DNA from: Archaeoglobaceae archaeon
Lineage (GTDB): Archaea > Halobacteriota > Archaeoglobi > Archaeoglobales > Archaeoglobaceae
Assembly: GCA_030153385.1 (NCBI GenBank)
Contig: JASKJN010000010.1
Location: forward strand, 1 to 36,048
Length of the DNA stretch: 36,048 nucleotides
Direction of reading: 5' to 3'
Under the pieces are notes generated by a model that was not told the origin of the DNA, did no database searches, and was given only the letters and a program-made list of their open reading frames with translations. A program made the translations under genes and the position numbers. Shown here piece by piece: positions 1 through 8,130 of this stretch (position 1 is the stretch's first letter; the number at the start of each line of letters is the position of its first letter).

Positions 1-293
1 ATCACCTGATATATCTCGGGATACGTGAGTCCAGCGGAGTTTTCTGGATGATAATGGCCATAGGTTTTGATGCTCTCTCCACCAATTTCCGCTGGTGGAA
101 TTATCGTGAGGTCGTATCTGAGCCTGGCATTCAGAATTCTCTGCCTGTCTTTTTCGCTTTCGTATATGTCTCTGAACATGTAATAAGCATCGAAATCATT
201 CTTAAGCTCCTCAGGAAAGGCCAAAACGGGCTTAAGATCACTTGCCCTCCTTATCTCTGCCGTGAAGAGAAACTCGCCAAACTGGTATTCCAT
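1..293 (-). CDS. pgiA: Archaeal cupin-type glucose-6-phosphate isomerase, N-terminal part (cut by window edge)
   Basis: The minus frame starting at ATG 291-293 gives 97 residues and runs off the left edge, so the C-terminus is missing. It begins MEYQFGEFLFTAEIRR and contains a KTYGHYHPEN segment followed by GLTYPEIYQV. That His-x-His-Pro cluster is the metal-binding signature of the archaeal cupin phosphoglucose isomerases, which interconvert glucose-6-phosphate and fructose-6-phosphate in the cytoplasm and are unrelated to the bacterial enzyme. It lies 53 nt downstream of asd on the same strand and could be co-transcribed with it, or use the AT-rich gap (294-346) as its own promoter. Product identity is read from the motif and its context; the glutamate and later histidine of the metal site lie beyond the edge or close to it. 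Confidence 0.85.
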   Translation of the reverse strand, partial: MEYQFGEFLFTAEIRRASDLKPVLAFPEELKNDFDAYYMFRDIYESEKDRQRILNARLRYDLTIIPPAEIGGESIKTYGHYHPENSAGLTYPEIYQV

Positions 294-346
294 GAAGAGA
301 ATCGATTGAGAATATTAAAATTTTTTGGATTGAGAAAAATACAAGC

Positions 347-1375
347 TCAGAGCATTTTCTCCTTAACGAGAAGTTCTGCATTCAATATGCTTGCTCCCGC
401 AGCCCCTCGCACCGTGTTGTGTCCGAGAACTATGTATTTTATGCCCCATGCATCCTTCCTGATCCTACCAACCACAACGCTCATACCTCTGCCAGTGTCC
501 CTGTCAAGTCTTGGCTGTGGGCGATCTGGCTCGTTTCTGATCACGATCACCTTCTCCGGCGAGGATGGCAGCTCAAGTGGCTTTAGAGAGTTGAAAGCAT
601 CCTTTACCTCCTCCACGCTGACATCTCGATCGAATTCAACCCAAACCGCTTCTGTATGACCGTCTATTACCGGGACTCTATGGCATGAGGCGGAGATCTT
701 GAGCTTGGCAAGCTCAACTCTATCGCCCTTGAGCGTTCCAAGTATCTTGAGTGGCTCGGTTTCGCACTTCTCCTCCTCGTTCTTGATGAAAGGAATTACG
801 TTATCCGTTATTGCCAAAGAAGGCACCCCCGGATAGCCGGCACCACTCAAAGCCTGCATTGAAGCGATTCTTACGCTCTTCAATCCGAGATCCATCAGTG
901 GCTTTAGCGTGATTACGAACATCGTTGTTGTGCAGTTCGGATTTGTGATTATGAATCCATCCCAATTCCTTCTCCTTTTCTGAACCTCGATTAGTCTCAG
1001 ATGATCCGCATTCACCTCTGGAATCACAAGTGGGACATCTTCTTCCATTCTAAAGGCTGATGCGTTGCTTGAAACGGCAAAGCCCGCTTCCGCAAACTTC
1101 GGTTCAACTTCTTTTGCTATGTCTGCGGGAAGGGCTGAGAATACTATGTCCGCGTCCACATACTTTGGGTCAAGCGGAACCATTTCAATGTCTCTTGCAT
1201 ACTCTGGAAGGTTTGCAGAGATAAGCCACTCGACTTCACTGCCATACTTCTTCCCGATCCTCCTTTCAGATGCTGCAAGGCTTTTTACCTCGAACCACGG
1301 GTGATTTTCCAGTAGCTGAACAAATTTCTGCCCGACCATTCCTGTAGCTCCAAGGACGCAAACGCTGTAGTGCAT
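347..1375 (-). CDS. asd: Aspartate-semialdehyde dehydrogenase (archaeal/fungal class)
   Basis: This 342-residue cytoplasmic enzyme reduces aspartyl-phosphate to aspartate semialdehyde with NADPH, the branch point to lysine, threonine and methionine. The N-terminal Rossmann motif GATGMVG is at residues 9-15, the catalytic cysteine is in NPNC (C148), and the active-site histidine is in the DGH segment near residue 240. The length and the NPNCTTT signature fit the archaeal class. The start codon at 1375 lies about 25 nt below a TATA-like TTTTTAATAC (1393-1402, minus strand), consistent with a leaderless transcript. dapB, the later lysine-pathway enzyme, is also in this window at 30601, but not in the same operon. 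Confidence 0.95.
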   Translation of the reverse strand: MHYSVCVLGATGMVGQKFVQLLENHPWFEVKSLAASERRIGKKYGSEVEWLISANLPEYARDIEMVPLDPKYVDADIVFSALPADIAKEVEPKFAEAGFAVSSNASAFRMEEDVPLVIPEVNADHLRLIEVQKRRRNWDGFIITNPNCTTTMFVITLKPLMDLGLKSVRIASMQALSGAGYPGVPSLAITDNVIPFIKNEEEKCETEPLKILGTLKGDRVELAKLKISASCHRVPVIDGHTEAVWVEFDRDVSVEEVKDAFNSLKPLELPSSPEKVIVIRNEPDRPQPRLDRDTGRGMSVVVGRIRKDAWGIKYIVLGHNTVRGAAGASILNAELLVKEKML

Positions 1376-1392
1376 GCCTTCAGAACTCCAGA

Positions 1393-1402
1393 GGTATTAA
1401 AA
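1393..1402 (-). promoter_or_regulatory. Candidate TATA box for asd
   Basis: The minus strand reads TTTTTAATAC about 20-27 nt before the asd ATG, the spacing expected for an archaeal TATA box serving a leaderless mRNA. It is divergent from the tRNA promoter about 30 nt away. Confidence 0.45.
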
Positions 1403-1427
1403 ACTTATCGAATCCTTTATTAAGCAA

Positions 1428-1437
1428 AATTTATAAG
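1428..1437 (+). promoter_or_regulatory. Candidate TATA box for tRNA-Gly
   Basis: An AATTTATAAG-type element sits about 26-30 nt before the mature 5' end of the tRNA at 1462, the usual archaeal TATA position. Confidence 0.55.
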
Positions 1438-1461
1438 CAGTTTTACCTAATCGATTTAAGA

Positions 1462-1532
1462 GCGGTCGTAGTCTAGTGGCAGGACACGGGCTTCCCGAGC
1501 CCGTTGCCCGGGTTCAAATCCCGGCGACCGCA
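1462..1532 (+). tRNA. tRNA-Gly (anticodon CCC)
   Basis: A full cloverleaf can be folded: acceptor GCGGTCG/CGACCGC, D stem GTCT/GGAC, anticodon stem CGGGC/GCCCG enclosing loop TTCCCGA (anticodon CCC, decoding GGG), a 4-nt variable loop and T stem CCGGG/CCCGG with loop TTCAAAT. The discriminator base is A at 1532. The 3' CCA is not encoded. No intron is present. The next coding frame begins almost immediately downstream, leaving no room for a separate promoter. Confidence 0.97.
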
Positions 1533-1566
1533 TTTCTTATGTTTTGAAGTTTACGAAAAGCTTGCT

Positions 1567-2436
1567 TTGATCCTTTTAACTCTTTTTCTTTGTGGCTGCG
1601 CCCAGCCAGCATCGATTGGCAAACCAGAAATTAGAGAGATAAGTCATAGATGGGGAGAAGTAACGCATTCAACGACTGAGATAGTTACAGAAGTCAAAGT
1701 TTTCAATCCAAATCCAATTTCTCTGCCATTAAAGGATGTTCTGACTGAAGTTTATATAAACAACTTAAAAATTGGCCAAGGATCTGCGTTGAAGGCTGAG
1801 ATAAAGGCGAGCTCTGAATCAGATATTGTTATCTCAACAAAGCTTGAGAATGGAAAGATTCCAGAATGGTGGGTAAGCCACATAAAAAGTGGTGAGAAAT
1901 CAACAATGGCTTTGAACGGTTTCTTGGTCTTTGATTTAAAGGTTACAGAATTCAGATATCCTTTTGAGCTGCGAAATTCTATCGAAACAAACATATTGGA
2001 AGGATTGAGCTCAGACAAAGAAGAGAAAGTTAACTTAGGGCCTATTGGCTTGACAATCAGATCTGTTAAGTCCTACTGGGGAGAAGTGAACGAAGATTAC
2101 ACAGAAATCGTAACTCTCGCAACGATTCGCAACGATAACCTTATTCCAATAACTTTGCCCAAGTTTTATTGTTTAGTAAAGATGAACGAAGTTACGCTTG
2201 CTGAAGGTTCAAGCAAAATTGCAGCTATTATAGAACCAAGATCCGAAGCAACAGTTACGCTAATCACAAAGCTTGACAACAAGATGCTCGATGAGTGGTG
2301 GGTAAGCCATGTAAAGAATAGTGAGAGAACGAAGGTTAAAATATTTCTGCAGCTTTTTGTTGAAGCTCTTGGTAAAGATTTTAAATTTACGCTGGCTGAA
2401 AAGGAATCTGAGCTTAGAACGAACTTACTGGGGTAA
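1567..2436 (+). CDS. Duplicated WHy/LEA14-like domain protein, probable lipoprotein
   Basis: The protein has a short hydrophobic N-terminus ending LFLCGCAQP, a lipobox-like site (Cys at about residue 11), so it is probably anchored outside the membrane. Two homologous halves follow. Each opens with a WGEV-x-TEIV segment, carries an asparagine-rich N-x-N-P or RNDN turn, and contains the near-identical EWWVSHxKxxE motif (Glu at residues 100 and 243). This matches the water-stress/hypersensitive (WHy, LEA14) beta-sandwich fold in tandem; the function in archaea is unknown. The start is uncertain. The frame stays open back into the tRNA gene with no in-frame ATG, and TTG 1567 is the first plausible start outside it. 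An ATG at 1539 would give an excellent signal peptide (MFEVYEKLALILL) if one T of the TTTT run at 1542-1545 were absent, so a frameshift or sequence error at the start is likely. Confidence 0.7.
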   Translation: MILLTLFLCGCAQPASIGKPEIREISHRWGEVTHSTTEIVTEVKVFNPNPISLPLKDVLTEVYINNLKIGQGSALKAEIKASSESDIVISTKLENGKIPEWWVSHIKSGEKSTMALNGFLVFDLKVTEFRYPFELRNSIETNILEGLSSDKEEKVNLGPIGLTIRSVKSYWGEVNEDYTEIVTLATIRNDNLIPITLPKFYCLVKMNEVTLAEGSSKIAAIIEPRSEATVTLITKLDNKMLDEWWVSHVKNSERTKVKIFLQLFVEALGKDFKFTLAEKESELRTNLLG

Positions 2437-2470
2437 ATTAAGAATTTTTTATTTTTTAATGTAAAAGCAA

Positions 2471-2482
2471 AAAAATAAATAT
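2471..2482 (+). promoter_or_regulatory. Candidate TATA box for the surface-protein gene
   Basis: AAAAATAAATAT lies about 26 nt before the ATG at 2503, fitting a leaderless archaeal promoter. It follows a T-rich stretch (2443-2458) that could end transcription of the upstream gene. Confidence 0.45.
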
Positions 2483-2502
2483 CTCTTGTAAAACATGCTT
2501 AT

Positions 2503-5329
2503 ATGTGGTGGATAGTTTTGGTTTTACTTTTGATTCCACCAGCTTCAGCACAATTAATAGATGCGGGAGCCCTTAAAATCCATGCACCAGATTCTGCGAA
2601 GGTCAACGAAGAAGTGGAGATAACAGTAACAAATCTGAGAGGCTCGCCAGTGGAGGGTGCAAGCGTTAGCTTCGTAAAGCTCAAGCTAGGGGAAACAATT
2701 GATTCTGTGAAAGACGCTCTTGAATCAGGAAAGATTGGGACAAAAATTGGCTATACGGATTCGAATGGAAAAATCAGATACGCTTTTGGTGACTGGGGTT
2801 CTTATGTAATCTATGCAAGCAAAGAAAGATACGTTGGAGCCTTTACCTCAATAACAGTTGTACAACCCTCAATAACAGTTGTGCCACCTTCAACAACAGT
2901 TGTATCACTTGGAAAATTGTACGTAGCATCCGCTGTTTTGGAATGGACTCCAGGTGTTTGCAGTTTTGAAGATCTTGCACGGATGAGCGTTGAAGAAGCT
3001 CTTGAAAAATGCAGCCAAAAGGTAAAAGTTCTGATAAAGGTTACGGATGAAAAAGGGAAACCAATAGACGGGGCAAAGGTAACTGTTAGAAAAGGTTTAG
3101 AGTCTTTAGAGACCACAACAAACTTGAATGGAGAAGCAACTGTTGAGCTTCAGGCTGGAGTTTATTTCATAGTCGCAGAGAAAAAGGGATATGCTTGGGG
3201 AATTGAAGCGGAAAGTTACAGATTTGAAATATCAGCTGATGAGATAAGAGAAAGAGTTAGAGAAAAAATTGAGGAAGCAGAGAGTAAGGTATCCCGGGAG
3301 ATAGAAGGAGTCGTAATAAGACCTTCTGGATATCTTAAGGAAGTAATAAATGAGTTTGTTAAAGAAAACGCTGCTGTAGAAACATTACCACCAGATTTAG
3401 ATTCAATCTACATTCTTCTATCAAAAGATCTGAAAGCAATTGTCATCTCAAGCAAGACAATACCTGAGGCAAAAGTTAAACTTAAAGGTTTTGGCTTAGA
3501 AATTAGTGGCCAGAAGGGAGAATGGGCTGTATTTTATGCTAAGGATTTTGAAATAATAGACGATAAGGGAATTTACGTAACAGTTAGCGATGTCTTGAGA
3601 GATCCGGAGAGATACAAGTTTGAGCTGCTGAACTTTTCAACCCACTGCAGATCCATAGCCTTAACGCTAGTTTATGAAGAAACAGGCCTGCCAATACCTA
3701 TAAGCGTCGGATACGTCTCAGATACTGAGAGAACAAGCTTCTCATTCATAGAAAGACTTGTGGAAAAAGCAGGAGAATTTAACAGGAGTGAAAGATTTAC
3801 CAGATCGTTTATTGAAGAAAAACTGGAATTTGGTAGCAAGGAAAGAATTGCCACTTTCAGACTCAAAACAAGTTACTGGTTCGATTCAGACAGCTTTGTT
3901 AAAGGAGTTTTGATAGATCTTCCAACAGCCCGTGCCTTAAAAGCTTTCATACCTGCTAAGGCAATCGATATTATTGCACCAGAAAAGGAAAGATTCTTTG
4001 TTCTGGAAATTGAGAGAATTCCAAAAGCCGAATTTGTCAGCATAGAGGAGATAAGAAAGAATCCTGAGAAGTTTGAAGGAAAGCTTGTTGCTTTCTATTC
4101 TGTAGGAGAAGGTTTCAATGTGAGCACGAATCAAGTGATAGAAAAGGCTGCCAAGCTAGCTGCAGCTGCATTTCCAGCATTGGAACCAGTAGCAGCTACA
4201 GCGGAAGCAAACCCAGTAGACGTGATCATACAGGCAGAAGCAAGATGGTATCCAGTTGTCCCAAGCAACAGATTCCAAATCTTGCCTACTGTTGCTTAAC
4301 TATGACGGTAAGCCTAAATTGGAACCAGTAGAACCGGTAAATGAAGTTAGGGTAGACAGCACAATTTATGGATACGTAATAACAAGAGAAAGAGCTGGAT
4401 TTGAGTATCCAATAGTTGTGATCCAAGACAAGAAGTTCAATAGGTATATTGAAGCAAAAGAGATTGCAGAAGAGTTGAGAAAATCATTAGAAGACATAAA
4501 AGAGAGGATAAAGGAGAGAGTTGAGAGGCAGATAAAAACTGGCGCAGGCTTAAAAATTCCAGAAAATATCTGCATAAACAACGTATGCGAAATTGAGCAA
4601 ATGGCCAAAATCAGGCCTCCAAGGCCAGAGCTCTGTCCGGCAGTTTACAATCCAGTTTGTGGAGTTGATGGAAGAACGTATTCAAACCTGTGCGAGGCTT
4701 GGAGGAGTGGAGTTTTTGTTGCATGCAAAGGGGAGTGTCCATGCAGTAAAGCCATAAATCTGACTATCCAGCATTTCGTTGAGATAAAGCCGGGAGAAAG
4801 TGTTACTGTACAGCATCTGAAGGAAATGACATTGACTCTAAAACCAAAAGAAATTGCGAAGAACGTTCAGATTGTGATTTCAAAGCTTGAAGAAATTCCA
4901 GAGGAAGTGAAGAGAGCTCCGGGACTTGTTTACGCCTGCTACGATATCTCTCCGATTTCAGATGACACCTTGAAGGTTGAAGGAAAGATAAGCTTTAGAG
5001 TGGAGAAGTCTTGGATAATTGAGAACAATGTAGATGCGGAGAAAATAAGGCTTGCAAGATATCACGAAGACTGGGAAATTCTTGCAACTGTTAAGATCTC
5101 GGAGGATCAAGTATATGTGTACTATGAAGCGGAAGTTCCGGGATTTTCGATCTTTGCTGTTGTTGCTGAATCTGGAGAAGCTGTAACTCCAACTGCAACA
5201 CCCGCAACTACACCAATTAAAGAAACTCCAACACCCACTCCTGTAGTAACTCCAAAGCCAACACCTGGCTTTGAGGCAATATTTGCAGTAGCCGGATTGA
5301 TTGTAGTGGCTTACCTGCTTAGAAGATAA
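2503..5329 (+). CDS. Large cell-surface protein with Ig-like domains, Kazal-type domain and PGF-CTERM anchor (split by a frameshift)
   Basis: Two overlapping frames, 2503-4299 (598 aa) and 4256-5329 (357 aa, no good start codon), read as one gene of about 940 residues broken by a shift of one base within 4256-4299. The N-terminus is a signal peptide (WWIVLVLLLIPPASA). Ig-like/carboxypeptidase-regulatory-like modules follow at about residues 25-110 and 165-240, joined by a repeated VV-P-S linker. The second frame holds a Kazal-like cysteine cluster (CPAVYNPVCGVDGRTYSNLC and following CxGECPC), a PGF-pre-PGF-like region ending in PGFSIFAVV, a Thr-Pro-rich stalk, and the terminal PGF, hydrophobic helix and RR tail. 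This tail is the PGF-CTERM signal processed by archaeosortase A, so the mature protein should be lipid-anchored on the S-layer side. Partner and role are unknown. Confidence 0.75.
2848..2910 (+). repeat. Three tandem 21-nt repeats coding a linker in the surface protein
   Basis: Three in-frame units of 21 nt encode SITVVQP, SITVVPP and STTVVSL between the first Ig-like module and the next domain. The units differ at few bases, suggesting slippage-driven linker length variation. Confidence 0.8.
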
Positions 5330-5344
5330 AATCTTCTTTTTTTT
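5321..5344 (+). terminator. Hairpin plus T-run terminator after the surface-protein gene
   Basis: A perfect 7-bp inverted repeat, AGAAGAT and ATCTTCT separated by three A, overlaps the stop codon and runs straight into eight T residues. In archaea the T-run alone may suffice to end transcription; the hairpin makes this the clearest terminator in the window. Confidence 0.7.
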
Positions 5345-5352
5345 GGTTGATA

Positions 5353-5372
5353 CTCTTTGATGCATCGAAGAG
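5353..5372. promoter_or_regulatory. Near-perfect 20-bp palindrome upstream of the CRISPR adaptation operon
   Basis: The 20-bp site from CTCTT to AAGAG, with GATGCATC at the centre, is palindromic except for one mismatched pair. It ends about 50 bp before the csa1 TATA box. Csa3-type regulators in other type I-A archaea bind palindromes before csa1, so this is a candidate operator. No csa3 gene is in the window; the role is inference. Confidence 0.4.
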
Positions 5373-5420
5373 CTTACTGTTGGAAAGGTAATTCTCAATG
5401 GCTCCACAAGATCCATAGGA

Positions 5421-5430
5421 AAAGCTTAAG
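5421..5430 (+). promoter_or_regulatory. Candidate TATA box for csa1-cas1-cas4
   Basis: AAAGCTTAAG is centred about 26 nt before the csa1 ATG at 5453, which supports that start and a leaderless transcript. Confidence 0.45.
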
Positions 5431-5452
5431 TCTATCAAAATTAATAAAAACT

Positions 5453-6289
5453 ATGGTGTACTACCTCAACGAGGTTGAACTGAAGTATCTCACTCTAAAC
5501 CTTCGCCCGGCTTCAAGGCTGAATCCAGTTCCTGAAGAACTTCGTGGCTGGAACTGGCATTCTCCTCCTCTAAAGCATTACTACGATGTCAAGCTTCCAA
5601 TGTATCTGATATGCGGAAATTATTGCTCAAGCGGGAGGGATGTTTACTTCACAATGGTTGAAAAGGTTAAAGGAGAAGAGCTATTCCCGCTGTCGCTTGG
5701 AAAAGCCGTTCACAATGCGGTAGCTGGTGCAATAAGGGAAGCCAAGAAGCTAAACTTCGATGCAAAACCTTTTGAATGCGGAGATGAAAGAGTAAATAAA
5801 GCAGTAAAGCTTGTCTGGGATTACACGATTACAGCTTGCAAATCCGCATTTTTAAAGGCGAGAGCTGAGCAACCCTATGCAAGCGAAGAAGATGTGGTTC
5901 TGACCTCAATGCCCTTTCTTGTTGAGCACAGGCTTGATGGTTCGCTTCTTGGCTGCAGCGACATAATTGCTGTCGATTGCTACGATTACCTGCACAACAT
6001 CGTCTTCGATTTGAAGGTTGGAGAAGTTAAGGGGAGAATGTACACAACAGGCTACGCACTTGTCATGGAGAGCATTTACGAGACACCAATCGATATTGGC
6101 TGCGTTGTGACATTGAATTTTGGAGATAGCCTGACAATAAAAAAGGATCTGCACTACATAGACGCAAATCTCCGCAGCAGATGGATAGAAGAAAGAGACG
6201 GAAAGGCTGAGATCGTTTTCAAGGAGCTCGATCCAGGAAAGGCTGAGAACTGCAGCAAGTTCTGCCTTTTCAAAGATTTGTGCCTATGA
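5453..6289 (+). CDS. csa1: CRISPR-associated Csa1 (Cas4-like exonuclease, type I-A adaptation)
   Basis: The 278-residue protein matches the Csa1/Cas4a family by its conserved N-terminal region (LRGWNW), an early CGNYC cysteine pair and a C-terminal cysteine cluster CSKFCLFKDLC. Together these are expected to hold an Fe-S cluster in a RecB-like nuclease that processes or orients prespacers. FDLKVGEVKG near residue 190 resembles the nuclease motif with an acidic residue and lysine. The frame is open further upstream, but ATG 5453 has a TATA box at the right distance and begins MVYYLNEVELKYL as in the family. It overlaps cas1 by four bases (ATGA), so the adaptation genes are translationally coupled. 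Confidence 0.88.
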   Translation: MVYYLNEVELKYLTLNLRPASRLNPVPEELRGWNWHSPPLKHYYDVKLPMYLICGNYCSSGRDVYFTMVEKVKGEELFPLSLGKAVHNAVAGAIREAKKLNFDAKPFECGDERVNKAVKLVWDYTITACKSAFLKARAEQPYASEEDVVLTSMPFLVEHRLDGSLLGCSDIIAVDCYDYLHNIVFDLKVGEVKGRMYTTGYALVMESIYETPIDIGCVVTLNFGDSLTIKKDLHYIDANLRSRWIEERDGKAEIVFKELDPGKAENCSKFCLFKDLCL

Positions 6290-7314
6290 GGCTTATAATT
6301 GACGGATTCGGAAAATTTGTTGGAGTCGAGAATGGAATGATAGTGGTTAAAGAAAAGAAGCAAGTTCTCAGAAAGATAAAAGCAGAAGAGCTGAAACAGC
6401 TTATAATTGCTGGAAAGTCTGCGATAAGCAGCGACGCTCTAAGATTGCTTGCAGAAAACGGTGTTGACGTTGTTATTTTAAGCGGTAATGAGATCGTTGG
6501 AAGGCTTAGCCATCCGCTCATCGGAACTGTAAAAACCCGCAGAGAGCAATACCTTGCTTACTACGACAGCAGAGGAGTTTTTATTGCGAAAGAATTTGTT
6601 AAAGCAAAGTTGAAGAATCAGAGCAACTTTTTGCTTAATCTGGCAAAAGCAAGAAGAGAAAGTAATCCAACGTTAGCTGAAAAGCTTGTTAAAGCAAAAG
6701 AAGCGATAGAAGAAAAAATTGTCGCTCTTAATTCAATTGATGGCAATAAAATTGATGATGTTCGGGATGAGATCCTTGGAATTGAAGGAGTTGCTTCAGA
6801 AATCTACTGGAATGCAATAGCTTCAATCATTCCACAAGAATACCTTTTCTATGGAAGGAGAGGCGATTATAGCCCGAGATTTGCACACGACATTGTCAAC
6901 GCAATGCTGAACTATGGCTACGCAATTTTGCATGCGGAATGTCTTAAAGCAGTTGAGCTTGCTGGGCTCGATCCTTACGCTGGATTCCTGCATGCAGACA
7001 GGTCAGGAAGGACTTCGATTTCGATAGATCTCATGGAATGCTTTAGGCAGGTTGTAGTGGACAGAAGCGTCCTAAAGCTTGTAACGCTGTCTAAAGTGAA
7101 GCCAGAAGATTGCAGAATAGAGAACTTTGTCTGCATGCTGAAGGATGAAGCCAAAAAGAAGCTAATTTCAGAAGTTATGGAGAAGCTAGACACCAAAACG
7201 CAGTATAAAGGAAGGAATATGTCCATTTCTGCTGTGATCCTAAGCCAAGCTCGAGAGATTGCCTCATATCTGAGAGGCGATGGCACGTATGAAGCTTTTA
7301 CACAGAAATGGTAA
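6286..7314 (+). CDS. cas1: CRISPR integrase Cas1
   Basis: Cas1 is the metal-dependent integrase that, with Cas2, inserts spacers into CRISPR arrays. The 342-residue protein has the N-terminal beta-domain (LIIDGFGKFVGVENGMIVV) and the helical catalytic domain with the metal ligands Glu (GVASEIYW, about residue 172), His (GFLHADRSG, about 236) and an acidic residue in SIDLMECFR (about 248-251). YFYGRRGDYSPRF-like residues before the His are also typical. ATG 6286 overlaps the csa1 stop as ATGA; a GTG at 6280 would add only two residues. It overlaps cas4 by 26 nt. Confidence 0.96.
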   Translation: MRLIIDGFGKFVGVENGMIVVKEKKQVLRKIKAEELKQLIIAGKSAISSDALRLLAENGVDVVILSGNEIVGRLSHPLIGTVKTRREQYLAYYDSRGVFIAKEFVKAKLKNQSNFLLNLAKARRESNPTLAEKLVKAKEAIEEKIVALNSIDGNKIDDVRDEILGIEGVASEIYWNAIASIIPQEYLFYGRRGDYSPRFAHDIVNAMLNYGYAILHAECLKAVELAGLDPYAGFLHADRSGRTSISIDLMECFRQVVVDRSVLKLVTLSKVKPEDCRIENFVCMLKDEAKKKLISEVMEKLDTKTQYKGRNMSISAVILSQAREIASYLRGDGTYEAFTQKW

Positions 7315-7846
7315 GCTTGATGTGAGCGATGTCGTGCAGTTTCTGTACTGCCCAAGAAAGGTTTACTTCATGAAGATCGCTGGCTTCAGAATTACGAAGC
7401 CAAAGATGGAAGAAGGAAAGGTAGAGCAGGAGAAAGCTTTGGAGAAGCTTGAAAAAATTGCTGAAAAACTTGGAGGAAAGCTTTTGAAAAACGTTCCACT
7501 TGAAAGCGAAAAATACGGGCTGAAAGGTATTCTTGATGCCTTAATAGTTGCCGAAGAGCTTTTGCCCGTAGATGTTAAGCTCTCAAAGTTCAGCTCGATC
7601 TCATACGCTTGGAAAATGCAGATGACAGCCTACAGCCTTCTTGTCGAAGAAAAGTTTGATAAGATCGTCAAGAAGGCATGCATATTCTTAAACGGAAAGC
7701 TTAAGGAAATTCCAATAACGCCAGAAGACAAAAAGAATCTTGAAAGAGTTCTTGAGCAGATATGGCTGCTGCTGGAAACTGAAAAATATCCCACAGTTAT
7801 CAAATCAAAAAAGTGCGGATACTGCGAGATGCAAAGGTTCTGCTAA
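7289..7846 (+). CDS. cas4: CRISPR-associated Cas4 (RecB-family exonuclease)
   Basis: Cas4 trims and selects prespacers with a PAM for Cas1-Cas2. The 185-residue protein shows the family order: first cysteine in QFLYCPRKVYF, RecB nuclease motifs (GLKGILDALIV with the acidic metal ligand, then PVDVKLSK), a QMTAYSLL motif, and the C-terminal cysteines KKCGYCEMQRFC that complete a 4Fe-4S site. ATG 7289 is chosen because a GAGG lies 11 nt before it; ATG 7280 would add three residues. The stop overlaps the convergent cas2 stop by a few bases, so the two operons meet without an intergenic gap. Confidence 0.93.
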   Translation: MKLLHRNGKLDVSDVVQFLYCPRKVYFMKIAGFRITKPKMEEGKVEQEKALEKLEKIAEKLGGKLLKNVPLESEKYGLKGILDALIVAEELLPVDVKLSKFSSISYAWKMQMTAYSLLVEEKFDKIVKKACIFLNGKLKEIPITPEDKKNLERVLEQIWLLLETEKYPTVIKSKKCGYCEMQRFC

Positions 7847-8127
7847 AGTATTTCGAGCTTTTTCTCTTTAACAAGCTCAACTCCAGTATTGCTTATCACG
7901 ATCGCAGATGAGGAGCATCGCTGGCAGAGCGGAATTATGAAGATGCAGTCGTGTTCATCCTTGATAAACTTCAAAACCTGTCTCGCAAGAACATCTCTAT
8001 CATTCGGATTCAATTCTCCACGAAAAGCAGAATACTGAACTCTTGTAAGTCCAAATTTTTCAAGAAGCTTTGAAAGTCTCGTGCGATTTCCATCATCTGT
8101 TATATCGTAAACAACGAGATGAAGCAT
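7843..8127 (-). CDS. cas2: CRISPR-associated Cas2
   Basis: This 94-residue ferredoxin-fold protein forms the dimer core of the Cas1-Cas2 integration complex. The first strand LHLVVYDIT carries the conserved aspartate (D8), followed by the typical RLSKLLEKFGLTRVQYSAFRGEL segment and a closing IVISNTGVELV strand. It is the last gene of the minus-strand cas operon, 3 nt after cas3''. Its split from cas1 and cas4 onto the opposite strand is the arrangement I recall from A. fulgidus. Confidence 0.94.
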   Translation of the reverse strand: MLHLVVYDITDDGNRTRLSKLLEKFGLTRVQYSAFRGELNPNDRDVLARQVLKFIKDEHDCIFIIPLCQRCSSSAIVISNTGVELVKEKKLEIL

Positions 8128-8130
8128 AAG

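Noticed and set aside
5321-5452. Possible small RNA in the gap before csa1
   Set aside because: The visible structure is explained by a terminator hairpin and a separate palindrome; no RNA-family motif was seen.
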